The position numbers and the translations under genes were made by a program. From Vespa crabro (lineage: Eukaryota > Arthropoda > Insecta > Hymenoptera > Vespidae): a stretch of DNA of 64,000 nt. The stretch covers positions 5,674,501 to 5,738,500 of the forward strand of contig NC_060963.1 in NCBI RefSeq assembly GCF_910589235.1. Direction: 5' to 3'. Of this stretch, positions 51,471-64,000 are shown one piece after another; the first letter of the stretch is position 1; every line of letters begins with the position of its first letter. The notes beneath the pieces are model-generated. The model did no database searches, was not told the DNA's origin, and saw only the letters and a program-made list of their open reading frames with translations.

Positions 51471-54269
51471 CTCTCGTATTATGTCTACCGAACAAACGTG
51501 AGCGCATCGAATCTCCAAGATATAATGATTAATCAATTTCTCGAAAACTGAAATCCTCCTACAGAGGAGAATATTTTTTAATAATAATCAAAGAATCCTA
51601 TAATCTATTATCTTACGGTATATAATATACATCATTCATTTCGATAATATTTTTAATCGTAAAAGATTAATCGAACTATGGATAAACGAATAGTATTAGG
51701 TTAATAATGTTGACGAAAGAGAAAGAAACTCAGCTATTTTTTACATTCAATAAAAATATCGATTATAGATGTTTAGTCGAAATGAAATTGCGATTAAACG
51801 ATAAGACGTGAGTAACAACTTCTTCCTCGTTTTCTAAATTATCTTTCTAATCATCTACATTCTTTGCCCCTCCCCCCTTAATTATCCTCTACAATTTCAT
51901 CTTTCTATATTATATTTATCACAACAATTTATTATAATTTATTATCAAATTAGCTTTATACGATGAATATAATGGATTTGTAGAGGCAGAAAGTATAAAA
52001 ATACTTATTATTTCATACTAAAGAATAAAACGATGTTGGATAATTGCACTTCGTTATTGATATATTTGAAACGCTTTCGTAATTCGATTTTTTTCTTTTT
52101 TTAATTTTTTATTTTTAATATTTTCAATCACTATCTGTAATACATTGCAAAATTGTTATTTCAACGTTTTCTCTAATACATATATTTCCCATGAACAGTA
52201 AATATTCATAGATATCAGAGAGAACTAATTTTCGAAAAGTTTCACTAATTGCAAACTGACCTTTAGTTGCAACAGATATAACTCGAATCCGTGAATCGTA
52301 CCTTATCTCAATTTTTAATTTTATTTTACCACGAAATGTAAATATATTTAACTTCATCGTTAATACTTCACGTCTTTGCGTTAATTATTTGTTCAGACGA
52401 CACGATTAGATTCGTTTTTATTTTTACTTGTCGATCGCAATCACAGCGAATGCTATGACCGATAGACGATTCGACTGCATATTTCCGTATAAATTGGAAC
52501 GAGAGAGAAGATTACGACGCTTGAGAAAAAGGGAAAAAGAAAAACATAAAGAAAGAAAGAAAAAAAAAATCAAAGATAAAAAAGTAAAAGAGAACGTTTC
52601 TCGTATGGCATGCAAAGGTATTTAATGATTTAGTTTCCAAAATTTTATGAGAATCACGTTGCTCTCAATGTTGAAAAGTATCGCGAATCGGTTCGAGGCC
52701 CTCTTCAAGTAATAAACGCGAGATGAATTTTAAATAACGAGCTTAGATACTTTGAGACACTTTATATTATTCTACTATAAATCATTAAATTTCGTAGTAC
52801 TTTTATTCGTAAGAGAAAAAAAAAGAAGTTGTTATCGAACGATCGATAACAACTGTCTCGTATGTGTGTGTTTGTGTTTTTCCTCTGTTTTCGTTTTTTT
52901 TCCCCGTTCGTAATCAGTGTCCCAACACTATCGAACACTCGTACGATGTTGAACATGTATACCTACGTAAGTTTGATAGCTATTTTAACGTTTACGTTCG
53001 AATGCTCACACGTGCGATTGATTCGTAATTTAATGAGAATGCATGGGTCATATATCTTTCGTTATTGCCTCGGTACGTGATACGGACAACGAAACGACCG
53101 CATCCGTTATCTCGGACGACGCTATCTCGTTTCGTTTCTCCGCGTACGAGTTTTGCACTTTAATAATTATCCTTCTGTGAGTGCTTTTCATTGTTTTCTA
53201 TAAACTACAAAACTGCGAACTTTGAAAAAATTTATATACGTATAACGAATATATGGAATAATTATATTTTTCTATGTGAATAAAATATTTTATTAATTTT
53301 AACATTTTATCGAATTAACGATCAAAAATTAAACGTAGAATTGATTCAATGATCAATCATAAGAATTAAATTGTTTTTATTTCTCAACCGAGCATTCTAA
53401 TAAAATTTAACACTTTTATTATCTATAATGTTATATAGTAAAGTATAAAATCCCTATATAACAATCTATTTATTATATTTATATTAAATGTCAGCTTAGA
53501 AATTTTCTATTTGATTTTCGTGACAACACTACTAATCCAAACTACAACTCGCAATCGTGATACAAGATTTGAATTTTATTTATCCAAAACACATTTCTCT
53601 TTTAAATTCACTTCAGTTTTATCTTCTCATCGGAGAAAACGAGTTCGAAGGCTTTATTTCGTGAAGAATACAGCGAGCAGCTCGTTGTCCCGCGCGATTT
53701 GATATCCAGGCAACGGATGGAAGGGAGAAAAATATTTTCGTGAAAAGAGAAATGGAAAGAGAAAGATAGTAAACCTCATTTTATCTGGCAGATATAAATT
53801 ATAATACAATATTTGGGTCGGACTTAAAGAATAAAATGCATTATTTTTCAATAGATCTTGATATAAAAGTTCAAAAATTTTCATTTCCTTGTTATTTTGA
53901 CCGACTACGGAAGAAAAAGAAAAAGAAAAAGAAAAAAGAACTTGTTTTTCTCTTCAATGTAGTAATCTTCCCATATCTACGTACAAATTCAAAGCTCTTC
54001 GTTTAATCTTTCAAAAAAAACAAAAAAATAATAATAAATAAATAAATAATAATACAAAAAAATAACAAAAGGAAGAGAAAGAAAAAAAAAGGAATCGTAC
54101 GACTTGAAAGAAATGACTTAATTAAGATAAGACATACAGATTTTTAAAATAAATACCTAATGTAATAATAGCTTCCATGATAAAAAAAAAAAAAGGAAAA
54201 GAAACGATTAATTCAAAGTAAAAGTCATGAATAAAAACATAAAGTAATTTGATAAGAAGGAAGGGAAGA

Positions 54270-54699
54270 GAGAAAGAAAAGATAGGGCGTGTCACTCGCG
54301 ATCGAGCGTCGTTGAATAATCGAGGAAAATTTTTGAAGCGAGCCTCCACAACGCCCAAGGGTGCAACCCAGACGCGTTTTCAAGCGGGCGCGTGCGAAAA
54401 AAAAGCGGCCTCGCTATTCGTCGACGCAACTACAGCACCCCTGTAAACCTTCCGTTCTATCTCCGTCGATCCTAGTGGCCCCTTTAAAATGCATGAAACG
54501 CCGTCATGAAACGCTGTCATGAAACGTCGTCCACTAACGGACCCTCCTATCACGAACGACCAAACCAAGCCTCTGCTCTTTGCCCTCTCGTCTATGTTTC
54601 AGTATATTTGAGTGTACGTGCGTGTGCGTCTTCGGTCACGACGTCAAAGGACACCACACGACGTCTATTCGAATATATACCACGTCTGTGTGTATATAA

Positions 54700-54748
<49 letters not shown>
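54270..54748. other. CpG-rich island, 13-base tandem repeat and (TA)n array
   Basis: CpG-rich balanced sequence contains three 13-base units, CATGAAACG followed by CCGT, CTGT or TCGT, at 54492-54530. It ends in a TA array at 54702-54748. A second TA array lies at about 54869-54906. Confidence 0.5.
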
Positions 54749-54750
<2 letters not shown>

Positions 54751-54866
54751 ATACATACATAGCTATATCTATTAAATATCATGTTATTCAAATTACGTCA
54801 ACATTTGTATCTATTGTGTGTGTATATATAGAGAGATAGATAGATACATGTACTTGTATAATAAAA

Positions 54867-54910
<44 letters not shown>

Positions 54911-57188
54911 TAATTTTATATAATATACATATGGATAAACAAATAGAAAATTAGGTACCATGATAATAATAAGTATATTTGTATACATATATATATATAT
55001 ACATATATATATATAATATTTAATATATATAATTTTATTACATAAGTAATATATATATAAGTATATATTGGACAATATACATATATATAAAAATATCTTA
55101 GCTATATATATTAAATATATATTTTTATTATATCTTTACCTTAATATCTTTCTAAGTAATTCTTCTTTGCTTTTCTTCATCTTGTATTTCTTTCGTTTTA
55201 ATATATTCGGAATTCTACGACGAGAGCAAGTCCCTTAACGAATTTGTTTCCAAGTTCGTCGTTCTTCTTTCTGTACGAGTATCACGGTCAGAGCTCTACT
55301 CCTCATCCAGCTTTACGTTCGAGCTTACTTTTCGGCAAGGTACACGTAATTTATACTCACTCGGAGGAAAAAATTTCCAAGACTACTAAAAATGGAGCTA
55401 CTTTGGGTTATTCTAAAAAGAAGGTTGTTCATATCGTCTTATCTTATGGAAAGGTGCGATCCATAATATCGATGAGCTCGGATCGTTCTTGATAAATTGA
55501 TCATTCTTTCGAGAGGAAGATAAGCCAAGTCAAGTGTCGATCGTGACGTTAGTAAATTGTCAGATCGAGTCTTTCTTTTTTATTTGTCGAGATCGTTCAC
55601 TTAAACTTTAAATGAACACAATGATACCACCGATTATTGTTTCAGATTACAACGTTATCTTTATCTTTTAGCATCATCGTGATTTCATTATTTTTTTTTT
55701 TTTTTTCTTTGCCATTATCGTTTATTGACATTTCAATGAATCGTCGAGAAATTAAAGCGAGAAAAGGAAATTTTTGATTAGATAATAAATATTGTGTATA
55801 GTTAGAGTGCTTTAATTATCCAATTAGGAATTTTAAGGAGATAAAAATAATTTTATATATGTTGAAAATAATTCACATAAATAGATGTATATACATTTAA
55901 AAGTAATTAATATATAAATATTAATGAAATGAACGCATACTATGTATGGACGTTTTCATCAAATATAAAAATGCATAAGAATCGTTAACACGTTTCTAGG
56001 ATAATTCACGTAAAAATTAATCTACTGTTTTTTTTATAAAAAAAAAAAAAAAAAAAAAAAACGAAAAAGAAAAACATACAACGTAATAATTTAAGCAAAA
56101 ACAATAAGACATGTAACACGGCTGTAATACATATATATATATAATTCACTTAAACGAAATACGAAGAGCATTTTTTAATCGATCAACTCGTTTAAAAAAT
56201 AAACCAATAAATTTTTCTCAAAATCTAGTCGGTATCAGTTTGTGGATTTTATAAAAGAAAAATTCGATTGTGAAAAATTCGATAATTCATATTTCGATCG
56301 AAAACAAAATGAAAAAATTTCATTTTCATCGAAAATTAAATTTCGCGATAATTATTCCAAAGCCAATCTAAATACGCTTAAATCAATTTATAAAATCCAA
56401 TAAATTTATCGTATCATTATCGTCAGAACGTTGAATAACAGAAACGATAAATCCAATGCTTCCCTTGAAACGACTTATACTAAAAGTTAAGCATAAAATC
56501 GCTTGGCGTGTTATAAAATCACCATACTAATTTCTCTGGAGAGCTAAAATTAATCTTAATTACGGTAAATATTAGATATTAATTAATTCCGAAGTAGGCC
56601 GCTCTGCACGAGTTTTACGGACAACCGGGCTTAATGAAGCTTTCAGAAGGCAAGGATAACTTTCCTGACAGTTTCTGTCCCCAGGAACCTTCATTATTTT
56701 ACAGAATATTCAGGTCCAAACGAATCCGATATGTACAATGGAAATTTGAGTACTGTCGTTTCAATCATATCAAACATTAATAACAGTAGTGAACATTTTT
56801 CCATCTCAATAAAAAGTCTTATCGATAGGGCTCTATAGATCTATATACGAATATTTATCTATAATAACATGCGAATAAAATAAAAATCTAATATAAACGA
56901 TATATTACGAATTTGTTCTTTCGATAGAAATTGATGATTTATTCGAGCTTCAAATTAAGGAAATGTTATTTTGTATCCATAAAAAAAAAAAAATTTTTTT
57001 TAACACAAATGATTCGATATTGATTATAAATGCCAATTAAATACATTATTCATTATTTTCCATCGATGACGATACCTTTGTTCTAAACCAATGTTCATCC
57101 TTTATCCCAAATACGTTCAAAAGAGAAACGATTTTATTTATCGATTCAGATCTGATTTAATTTAACTTATAATTTTTATATCTTGCAG

Positions 57189-57313
57189 AAAAAATGCCAC
57201 GACTCTTGAAAAATTTCATCTACAAATATCCAGGACGGAATTGTATCCAAAAGATTCTTCCTACGTGGATGAATTGTTACGTCAAATGGCAACGCAACCA
57301 ATCACTCATGTTG
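57189..57313 (+). CDS. FAM20C-like kinase, second coding exon
   Basis: The exon is bounded by TATATCTTGCAG (ending 57188) and GTAAGT (from 57314). Its first A completes the Gly codon left by the large exon, and it ends in phase 1. It encodes KNATTLEKFHLQISRTELYP and about 20 more residues, matching the FAM20C region just before the kinase core (family pattern KFH..I.R.ELY followed by an acidic/helical segment and LLxxMATQ). NAT is a potential N-glycosylation sequon in the lumenal part. The frame starting at the ATG at 57194 is a shadow. The similarity is to family sequences as I know them, not a database search. Confidence 0.9.
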
Positions 57314-57469
57314 GTAAGTTTTCAAAATCATCGTTCTCTTTTTTTCTATCTTTATTTTACAATCATTATATCATACAATAAGAAAGCTTTTTTAAGACTG
57401 ACATGTATGGTCCATTCGTTACAATTCGTTCGACTATCCAATAGAAATTTTTTTTTATTTATTTTTTTA

Positions 57470-57505
<36 letters not shown>

Positions 57506-58050
57506 AACGATCTATGCGATTCGTGCCAAGAATTTTTCCGGCACGTGAAAATAACAAATGGTAAAGGCCACAGCTGGTACGCGAAAGTCTATTCAATTTT
57601 TCGTTATTCCGTAATGAATCAATCCTCAAAGCGAATCATACTTTGTAAAAAATCTCAGCGTTATTTAACGAAACGAAATATAATATCGGTTCAGTCATTT
57701 CAATGAGAACGTATAGGTAATAAATTTTTATTCGAATATAATTCACTTTTCCAAGTGATTCTACAGGATGAGCGAAATAAATTCTTACGAAGTTATTTTT
57801 TCTTCGGAAATATTAGAGATATACATCGTTATAATGAAATATATGTATCATATTATTTGAATTTATTATTATTATATAATAACGGATATGAACAAAGAAA
57901 ATTATTTACCGTTTAGACAATGAACAAATATTATCCTAATCGATGACAGTAATTTATAATAATTCTTTTTTCGATTCATAAAAGGAAAATTGTCAATCAC
58001 TATCTATAATAATTCGATAAAAACACTTTGCGACATTTTATTTGGACCTT

Positions 58051-58097
<47 letters not shown>

Positions 58098-59060
58098 TAT
58101 ATAATATATATTTATATATATATAAGATATATATAGGGTATATATATATAGAGTATCTATAGACTATATGTATATACACAGGATATTCGAGCAAATATCG
58201 TGCAACCGGTTAAAGTTACAAAGGAAGGTTAATAAAAGACATTTGCATGGCTCTGAGTCAATTACAAACTGTATCATAATAAAATGTAGTCAATATAATA
58301 TTTTTTAAATGGATGTCTATACATTTTCTTTTTTTTTATTCATTTATATTTGCAATCAATCATTTGCAATCAAAATGATATCTAGTAAAAAATTTCTAGT
58401 ATTTATCGTTTATAGCATAATTAAAGATTAACTAATAGATTTACATTATACTTGCTTTAATTCATATATCGTGCTATATATATGCTATATATGCTATAAA
58501 AATACTATATAAATATTATTTACAAATCAAATACTTCTCTCGTATATTTCGAAGATCAGCAATTCTGTTCAATTTAATCAGCAATTCTGTGCAATTAAAT
58601 ATTGCATAGTCCGACGATTTTATTTTTCAAATTGTGCTACGGGAAAACTAACTACTTGTAATACTTAATATATCGATTATCTTGTAAACGACACATAGTA
58701 ATAATATTTTACTTAGATATGCTTTTTATTGCAAATTACTGCTGCTATATATAAATATGCAAAAAAATAATTATAGATATCCATTTAAAAAAAAAAATAA
58801 ATAAATAAAAAAGAAAAAACGAAAAAAAATACTATGTTGATCTTCATAACTCGAAAAGGTCACGAGTAAAAGAAAAAATTTTTACATGCACTTTATAACT
58901 GACTCGGAGCAATGCAAATTTCTCTTATTAAACTTTCTTCTAACTACAATCATTCGCTAGATATTTGCTCTGACGTCTATGGACGAACTCCATGTATATG
59001 TATATGTATATGTATGTCTCTCTCTTTCTGTCTCTTCTCCCCCTCTCTCTCTTTCTATAC

Positions 59061-59116
<56 letters not shown>

Positions 59117-59425
59117 TCGAATTTTACATTTTTTTTTCCCGAACAATTTTCACACGAATGAACGCGTGCGTCTCGTCGAATTAAACGAAATGCTTTATCG
59201 ACAGAGGTTATCATCGAACGACAGGACATTGTTTGAAACTCGTATACATATTTTTCGCAAAAGAATTCGACGGTTCGCAGAATATTCGTGTTATTTTGAT
59301 AAAACGCTTTCCCGATACCGTGTACGGTAGAACGCGCGGCCCGATTCGCGTTTGTCGAATAATAGACGAAACAACGTCGTAAACTACGGTCGAACGAACG
59401 AGAAATTCCTTCCAACTATCTCCTA

Positions 59426-59472
<47 letters not shown>

Positions 59473-60363
59473 CTAATAAATTCTCCATCCTTCTATTTAT
59501 CGATGATTAATTCGTTACTCGTTTACTCGATATTAAGATACATTCCGTTTAATTGAATTAAACAATGCGAATCGCTCGAAACAGTTCATTCAATCGAGTT
59601 TTTATTATTTCACAGTTTTAAAAAAGGAAAATAAATTGTAAAAGATAAGCGCAACGTCATAACACATAAGAAAAAAGAAAAGGAAAAGAGAAACGAAGAT
59701 ATAGAATAATAATTAATTTTTAACCTTTTATTTCGAGCAATTTGAAATGATAAATTCGATAAAACGTAATGAATATTTAATCAATAACTACATACGTACA
59801 TATCTGCCGTAAGAAATGAAGAAAAAAATCTTAATTCTAACATCAATCTAAAGTGAAATGTATTTCATGACCTATATAAGAGAATATAATACATATGTAT
59901 ATATGTACACATCTTGTATACCTACCTACTATCTATGCAATGCCTATTTAAAGAAAAATAATACCTAAAGTTAATGTAAAAAAAATAAAAATAAAAAAAA
60001 AAAGAACAATAAAAATATCCCATCTTCTAATTCGATAATCTATAATCAATAATCTCATGATAAATGGATGAATTAAAAATAAATCGAAAGTCATTCGAAC
60101 GTGATATAACATCAAAATTTCATATGGTTATGAGTTTCAAATTTATTGTTATATAGATTATAACGTAGGAAGAAGGAACGGAGAGACTCATCGTGCGCTT
60201 TTGAGGTTTCCTCGAAACAAAGGAGGTCGATCTAACAGTCTAACTCCGGAGAACGTTAATTATGTTACCTCATTGTAGCTTCCCAACGTGACGTTCGTAT
60301 CCAAGGAAGCTTCGATTCGATTAAAAATCATAACGATTTTCTTAGAAAAATAAATATATATTG

Positions 60364-60424
<61 letters not shown>

Positions 60425-61491
60425 TTCGCTAAGATAAATTAAAATCGAATCGATTAAATCTTTGCGTTAATAATAATATTTCGGAAAATAAAATCTGTCA
60501 GTTTTCTGAATTACAACGGACAAATAGAAATGGAAATATAAAAATACAAGATAAATTCATGCTTAGAACGTTTCCTTGATCATTTTTATTAACAATTAAT
60601 ATCTGACCGATTTAAAAGCACGTCTTCATTTTTCATATTATTTTTACGAAAGATAATATTAAAATAATAAATAGGATTTGGGAGAAAAATATGAATAAAT
60701 TTTAAAAGCAATTTTCTTTAGAATCAAGTATTTAAGATGTGTCTGTTCCATTAGCATCAAACTTATCGACTTAAGAAATTGCCTAATTAAATTGATCGTA
60801 CGTACTAAGCGACAAAACGTAATATAATAATAATCGTTAAACCTTCGTATTCCTAATTTGAGCATAACATATTGATTAACGGAAAATAAAACTTTTTGGA
60901 GATCGATTTATTTATTTAACGTCGAATATAAGAATGAAATAGATACAATATTTACTTTTTTCAATATCTTATTAAACGTGTACTATCTCTTAATTATAGA
61001 TAACAATCTTTTATTAGTACAAATGTTATTATCTTCAATTTACTTAATTCAATATTAATAAAAAAAATCATTAGGAATAACTTTTAATTAATATATTTGT
61101 AATAATTGTCATTTTAAAAAATCTGTAATCCGTCATACTGACGAGTTTGATAATTTTAATGTTATTTCCGATTCACTCTTATCTTTCCTCGAAATGTTTA
61201 TATCGATATAAAGGGAAGCAATCGAAAGGGAAAGAGGACGGGGTGAGATGAAGGAAGGGGGTAATGCGAAGAACAGAGAATTTAATGCTAAAAGGCGTGA
61301 ACCTTTAGAAGCTGATCGAACGACGAAGCGCCTTCAGGGTCAAATGATACGAGTCGATATCCCTATTAGCCTCTCAAAGGTCCAACGATTAATTATCTTC
61401 CATGATAAATAGAGCATGTTCATCCTACTACGTACTACCTACTCGATGATGCACGATGCCCGCAGATCGCATGATTTGTAGAAAGAGAGAA

Positions 61492-61526
<35 letters not shown>

Positions 61527-61722
61527 TAGATAGAGAGAGAAATGACATGATTTCGTGCCGCTTTCTATTCGCTATCGCGATCGTTCGACACGCAAAATCC
61601 AGGCGTATGTTTGTTAGGTATAGTACTTTATCAAGTTTAGCCAAGTATGAAATCGTATTACTCGCTCTATTGAGTTAATAAAAGATCTCACGAGGATTGA
61701 GAAAAGTAATATGCATATATAC

Positions 61723-61784
<62 letters not shown>

Positions 61785-61821
61785 TGAGAAAATTCGTATA
61801 ATTATTTTTCTTTGTTCACAG
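57314..61821 (+). other. second intron of the FAM20C-like gene
   Basis: About 4.5 kb between a GTAAGT donor and a TTTGTTCACAG acceptor. It contains TA arrays at about 58054-58095, 59058-59116, 60367-60420 and 61712-61785, (TC)n at 59424-59470, (GA)n at 61484-61540 and the inverted-repeat element at 58178-58981. More complex segments at 59150-59420 and 60170-60310 hold nothing recognisable. Confidence 0.8.
58178..58981. mobile_element. element with long terminal inverted repeats
   Basis: The left arm (about 58189-58272) and the right arm read in reverse (about 58970-58887) share GAGCAAATATC, AGTTA, TTAATAA, ATTTGCAT, GCTC and GAGTCA in the same order over about 84 bases. A further inverted pair, TTTTTTAAATGGAT(G/A)TCTATA, lies inside at 58301-58321 and 58772-58792. 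The outer left end is ACAGGATATTC. A 20-base direct repeat beginning ATCAGCAATTCTGT occurs at about 58555-58600. No protein frame is present. It is either a foldback/MITE-like element or two insertions of one repeat in opposite orientation. Confidence 0.7.
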
Positions 61822-61900
61822 TTCAGAAAGAAGGCGGCACTCAACTGAAATTAGTGATCGACTATTTGAATAACATGCAAGCTCTTTTCAAGCCAATGAG
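61822..61900 (+). CDS. FAM20C-like kinase, third coding exon (gene continues)
   Basis: Between CACAG (ending 61821) and GTACGT (from 61901). Entered in phase 1 and left in phase 2, it encodes [16 protein letters not shown] and then [10 protein letters not shown]. This is the start of the FAM20 kinase core: GGTQLK is the glycine-containing loop region and the Lys of FKP is at the nucleotide-binding position in the family. The following family block (DFFYFSDFERHNAEIAAF-type), the cysteines and the metal-binding Asp are not present up to 64000, so the gene continues beyond the window. GTQLKLV and ALFKPM favour FAM20C over FAM20B. Confidence 0.92.
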
Positions 61901-63398
61901 GTACGTATGTAAATTTATTAAATATGTTCGTTCAAAAGTTCTTTACAATATATCAATCATTCTATCTGAAATTATTTTATTTTTCTTAAATTTTTCCAAT
62001 GGGAATGATATAGAGATAGAAAATAAAAAGAAAAAGAGGAAACAAAAAGTAAATATTCTATGTGCAATAACAATTATCGAATGAGCAGAGTTTACGTTGA
62101 GATAAATGTAAACTTTTTTTTTTTTTTTTATAGAAAAAGAAAAGAAAAAAATGTGACTTTCTTTTAAAGACAGAGATGAAACTATTGATATCTTGCGATA
62201 ATAAGATTTTTATAATAAAGATACTTTCTTAAGCGTAATTTGAATTCGAAAAGAAAATATCCGACGTTTTTCATGCGGAAACGAAATGCACGCGGAGGTG
62301 AAAAGTTCGATATCTCTGGTTTCAAGTAAAATCATGAAACGAAATTAGCGAAGGCAATTTGTTCGCTCGTCCGCCGCTCATTTTCCGCTCGAATCCTTTC
62401 AATGGGAGGACAAGGGGACAGGGTTCAGTGGCAGGAGGAGAGGGGTAGGGGGAGGAGGACCTGCTGCGGCAGTTAGATCTGTGTACTACGCGATAAGAGA
62501 ACGAAATTAAGATTGAAACATTGGGCAAGTTGATACGAGCGCGAGCGTCGACCTCGGCAAAACTTCCAACGGTAAACAAACCCAGAATTCTAAGAGAAAA
62601 CGACAAACGAGAGAGTTTCCGAGTATCTACCATACTCATACGTATTTTTCCTATGTACGTACGTATTTGCTTTCGTATTTTTGTTCTTTCCTTTCTCATA
62701 TTATAAAATTCCCAAAAGTATTGATGAGCCTTTTATTATCCCGAGATAAAAAAGAAGAAAAAAGAAAAAGAGTCAATCTTTCGATATTTGCAGTAAGTAG
62801 ACATGAAAATGCAAAAAAACGTATTCACTTATACACGTAATAAAAAAAAATATATAATTAAAAAAAAAAAAGATAAATAAATACGAAATTAAAAATATCG
62901 TAACGCATGCGTGTCTATTAGTTCGTAGATTTAATTATTCATTAGTTGATAAAAGAACGATTTTATATAAGAACGGTTAATAAAAATCGCTCGTATTTAA
63001 CATAGCGGTCGATTCCAATAATGGTTTTGAGAAGAAGGAAAGAAAAGAAAAATAAAGAAAGAAAGAAAGGAAAGAAGAAAGAAAGAAAGAAAGAAAGAAA
63101 AGAAAAAAGGAAAGAAAAAGATAGAAAAAAAATTAATCAACAGCGACAAATTTTCAGCGACTTCAATCGCCGTCGCGTTATCTTTGCAACTCGTGCTGGA
63201 GAACACCGACCGAACAGAGAGTAGTTTTTCCTGCGGTGCCAAGCGACGACGAAGTTACGTGGATGGGATTACGAGCACAATTACATAAGTGGACTCCCAA
63301 GTGCCTCGTGCCGTGAGAGAGCCACTCGAAATGGCCTTGCTCTTTCTCTTATATAGTCTCCCTTTCTTCTTTCTCTTTCTTTCACTCACTCTCTCTTC

Positions 63399-63430
<32 letters not shown>

Positions 63431-64000
63431 TACTCTTTCTTTCTCTCTCTCTCTTTCTTTTTTTCTTTCTCTCTTTATCTCGTTTCACTTTGTTTATCTC
63501 TCGAGCCTACTGACGCCTTTGTCTTTCTCCCAGTCTCTCTCCAGCCACTCTTGAAATAAACGATACGTCACATCCGCCATTGTTTCAATTTCTAAGTACT
63601 TGGAACGATCCTTGAGCGCTCTGCTGAACGTTTGTTCGCAAAGAAAATGGGGGTATTACGTGTGTGTAACATATGTGTCACGGCGTACGTGCAAATTTTC
63701 CAACGATTAATTTCTCGTCATTTAACGATTATCGATCGTCCATCGATACTATTCCCCTATTAAATATATTTTACAAATTCTTTCGTCAAAGAAATCTTTA
63801 TCAACTACATAGATTGGATATAACTTTTAACACGCGATTTTACATCCCTTTTAAAATATAAGTGATAATATTATCATCGACAAATATCATAACAATTTCT
63901 CAATATATCGATCGATTAATATAATTTAATCGAAAGTTTAACACAAAATTTCTCTAGGGAATATTATAACGTTATTAACGATTTTCTCGAAATTCCAATT
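61901..64000 (+). other. start of the third intron
   Basis: No further coding exon of the kinase is seen. It contains a CpG-rich, Pro/Arg-codon-biased segment (about 62280-62640) with a 125-codon minus-strand frame that I do not consider a gene, a GAAA-rich purine run (63035-63130), and TC arrays at about 63361-63480. Confidence 0.6.

Noticed and set aside
55200..55492. Open frame resembling an extra kinase exon
   Set aside because: Two different frames look partly protein-like, there are no good splice sites, and exons 1 and 2 already join in phase without it.
62322..62699. 125-codon minus-strand frame inside intron 3
   Set aside because: Codon bias follows base composition, there is no recognised domain, and it is antisense to the intron of the kinase gene.

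Overview
This is an AT-rich nuclear window from an arthropod, most likely an insect. The low-complexity character, the scattered CpG-rich islands and the repeat ends would fit an aculeate hymenopteran such as a wasp, bee or ant, but that assignment is inference. There are no rRNA or tRNA genes, no bacterial-style operons and no CRISPR array. Most of the sequence is noncoding and packed with simple repeats: (GA/TC)n, (TA)n, (ATT)n, (GAA)n and long poly-A or poly-T tracts.

One gene is well supported, on the plus strand, and it runs off the right end. It is a FAM20C-type secretory-pathway kinase (the family of Drosophila CG31145, extracellular serine/threonine protein kinase). Three coding exons are visible: a large first coding exon ending at 20550, a second at 57189-57313 and a third at 61822-61900. 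Their splice phases fit exactly (2, then 1, then 2) and the joined protein reads through the start of the kinase domain. The catalytic half lies beyond 64000. The first intron is about 36.6 kb, the second about 4.5 kb.

The 5' part of the large exon is unusual. The signal-anchor start typical of the family is at 20099, but the same frame is open for about 1650 bases upstream (18449-20098) with no ATG. A good ATG at 18484 lies in another frame and meets a stop at 18601. One base too many in an A7 or G5 run would explain this.

Layout: 1-18141 is upstream flank with repeats, a CpG-rich island (8.7-9.5 kb), a TATA-type promoter candidate (13.76 kb) and a few small possible coding pieces. 18142-20550 is the big exon. 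20551-57188 is a giant intron with CpG-rich islands beside (GA)n or (TA)n arrays, a Tigger/pogo-like MITE (40816-41379), minisatellites and decayed repeats. 57189-61900 holds exons 2 and 3 with a long-inverted-repeat element (58178-58981) between them. 61901-64000 is the next intron.
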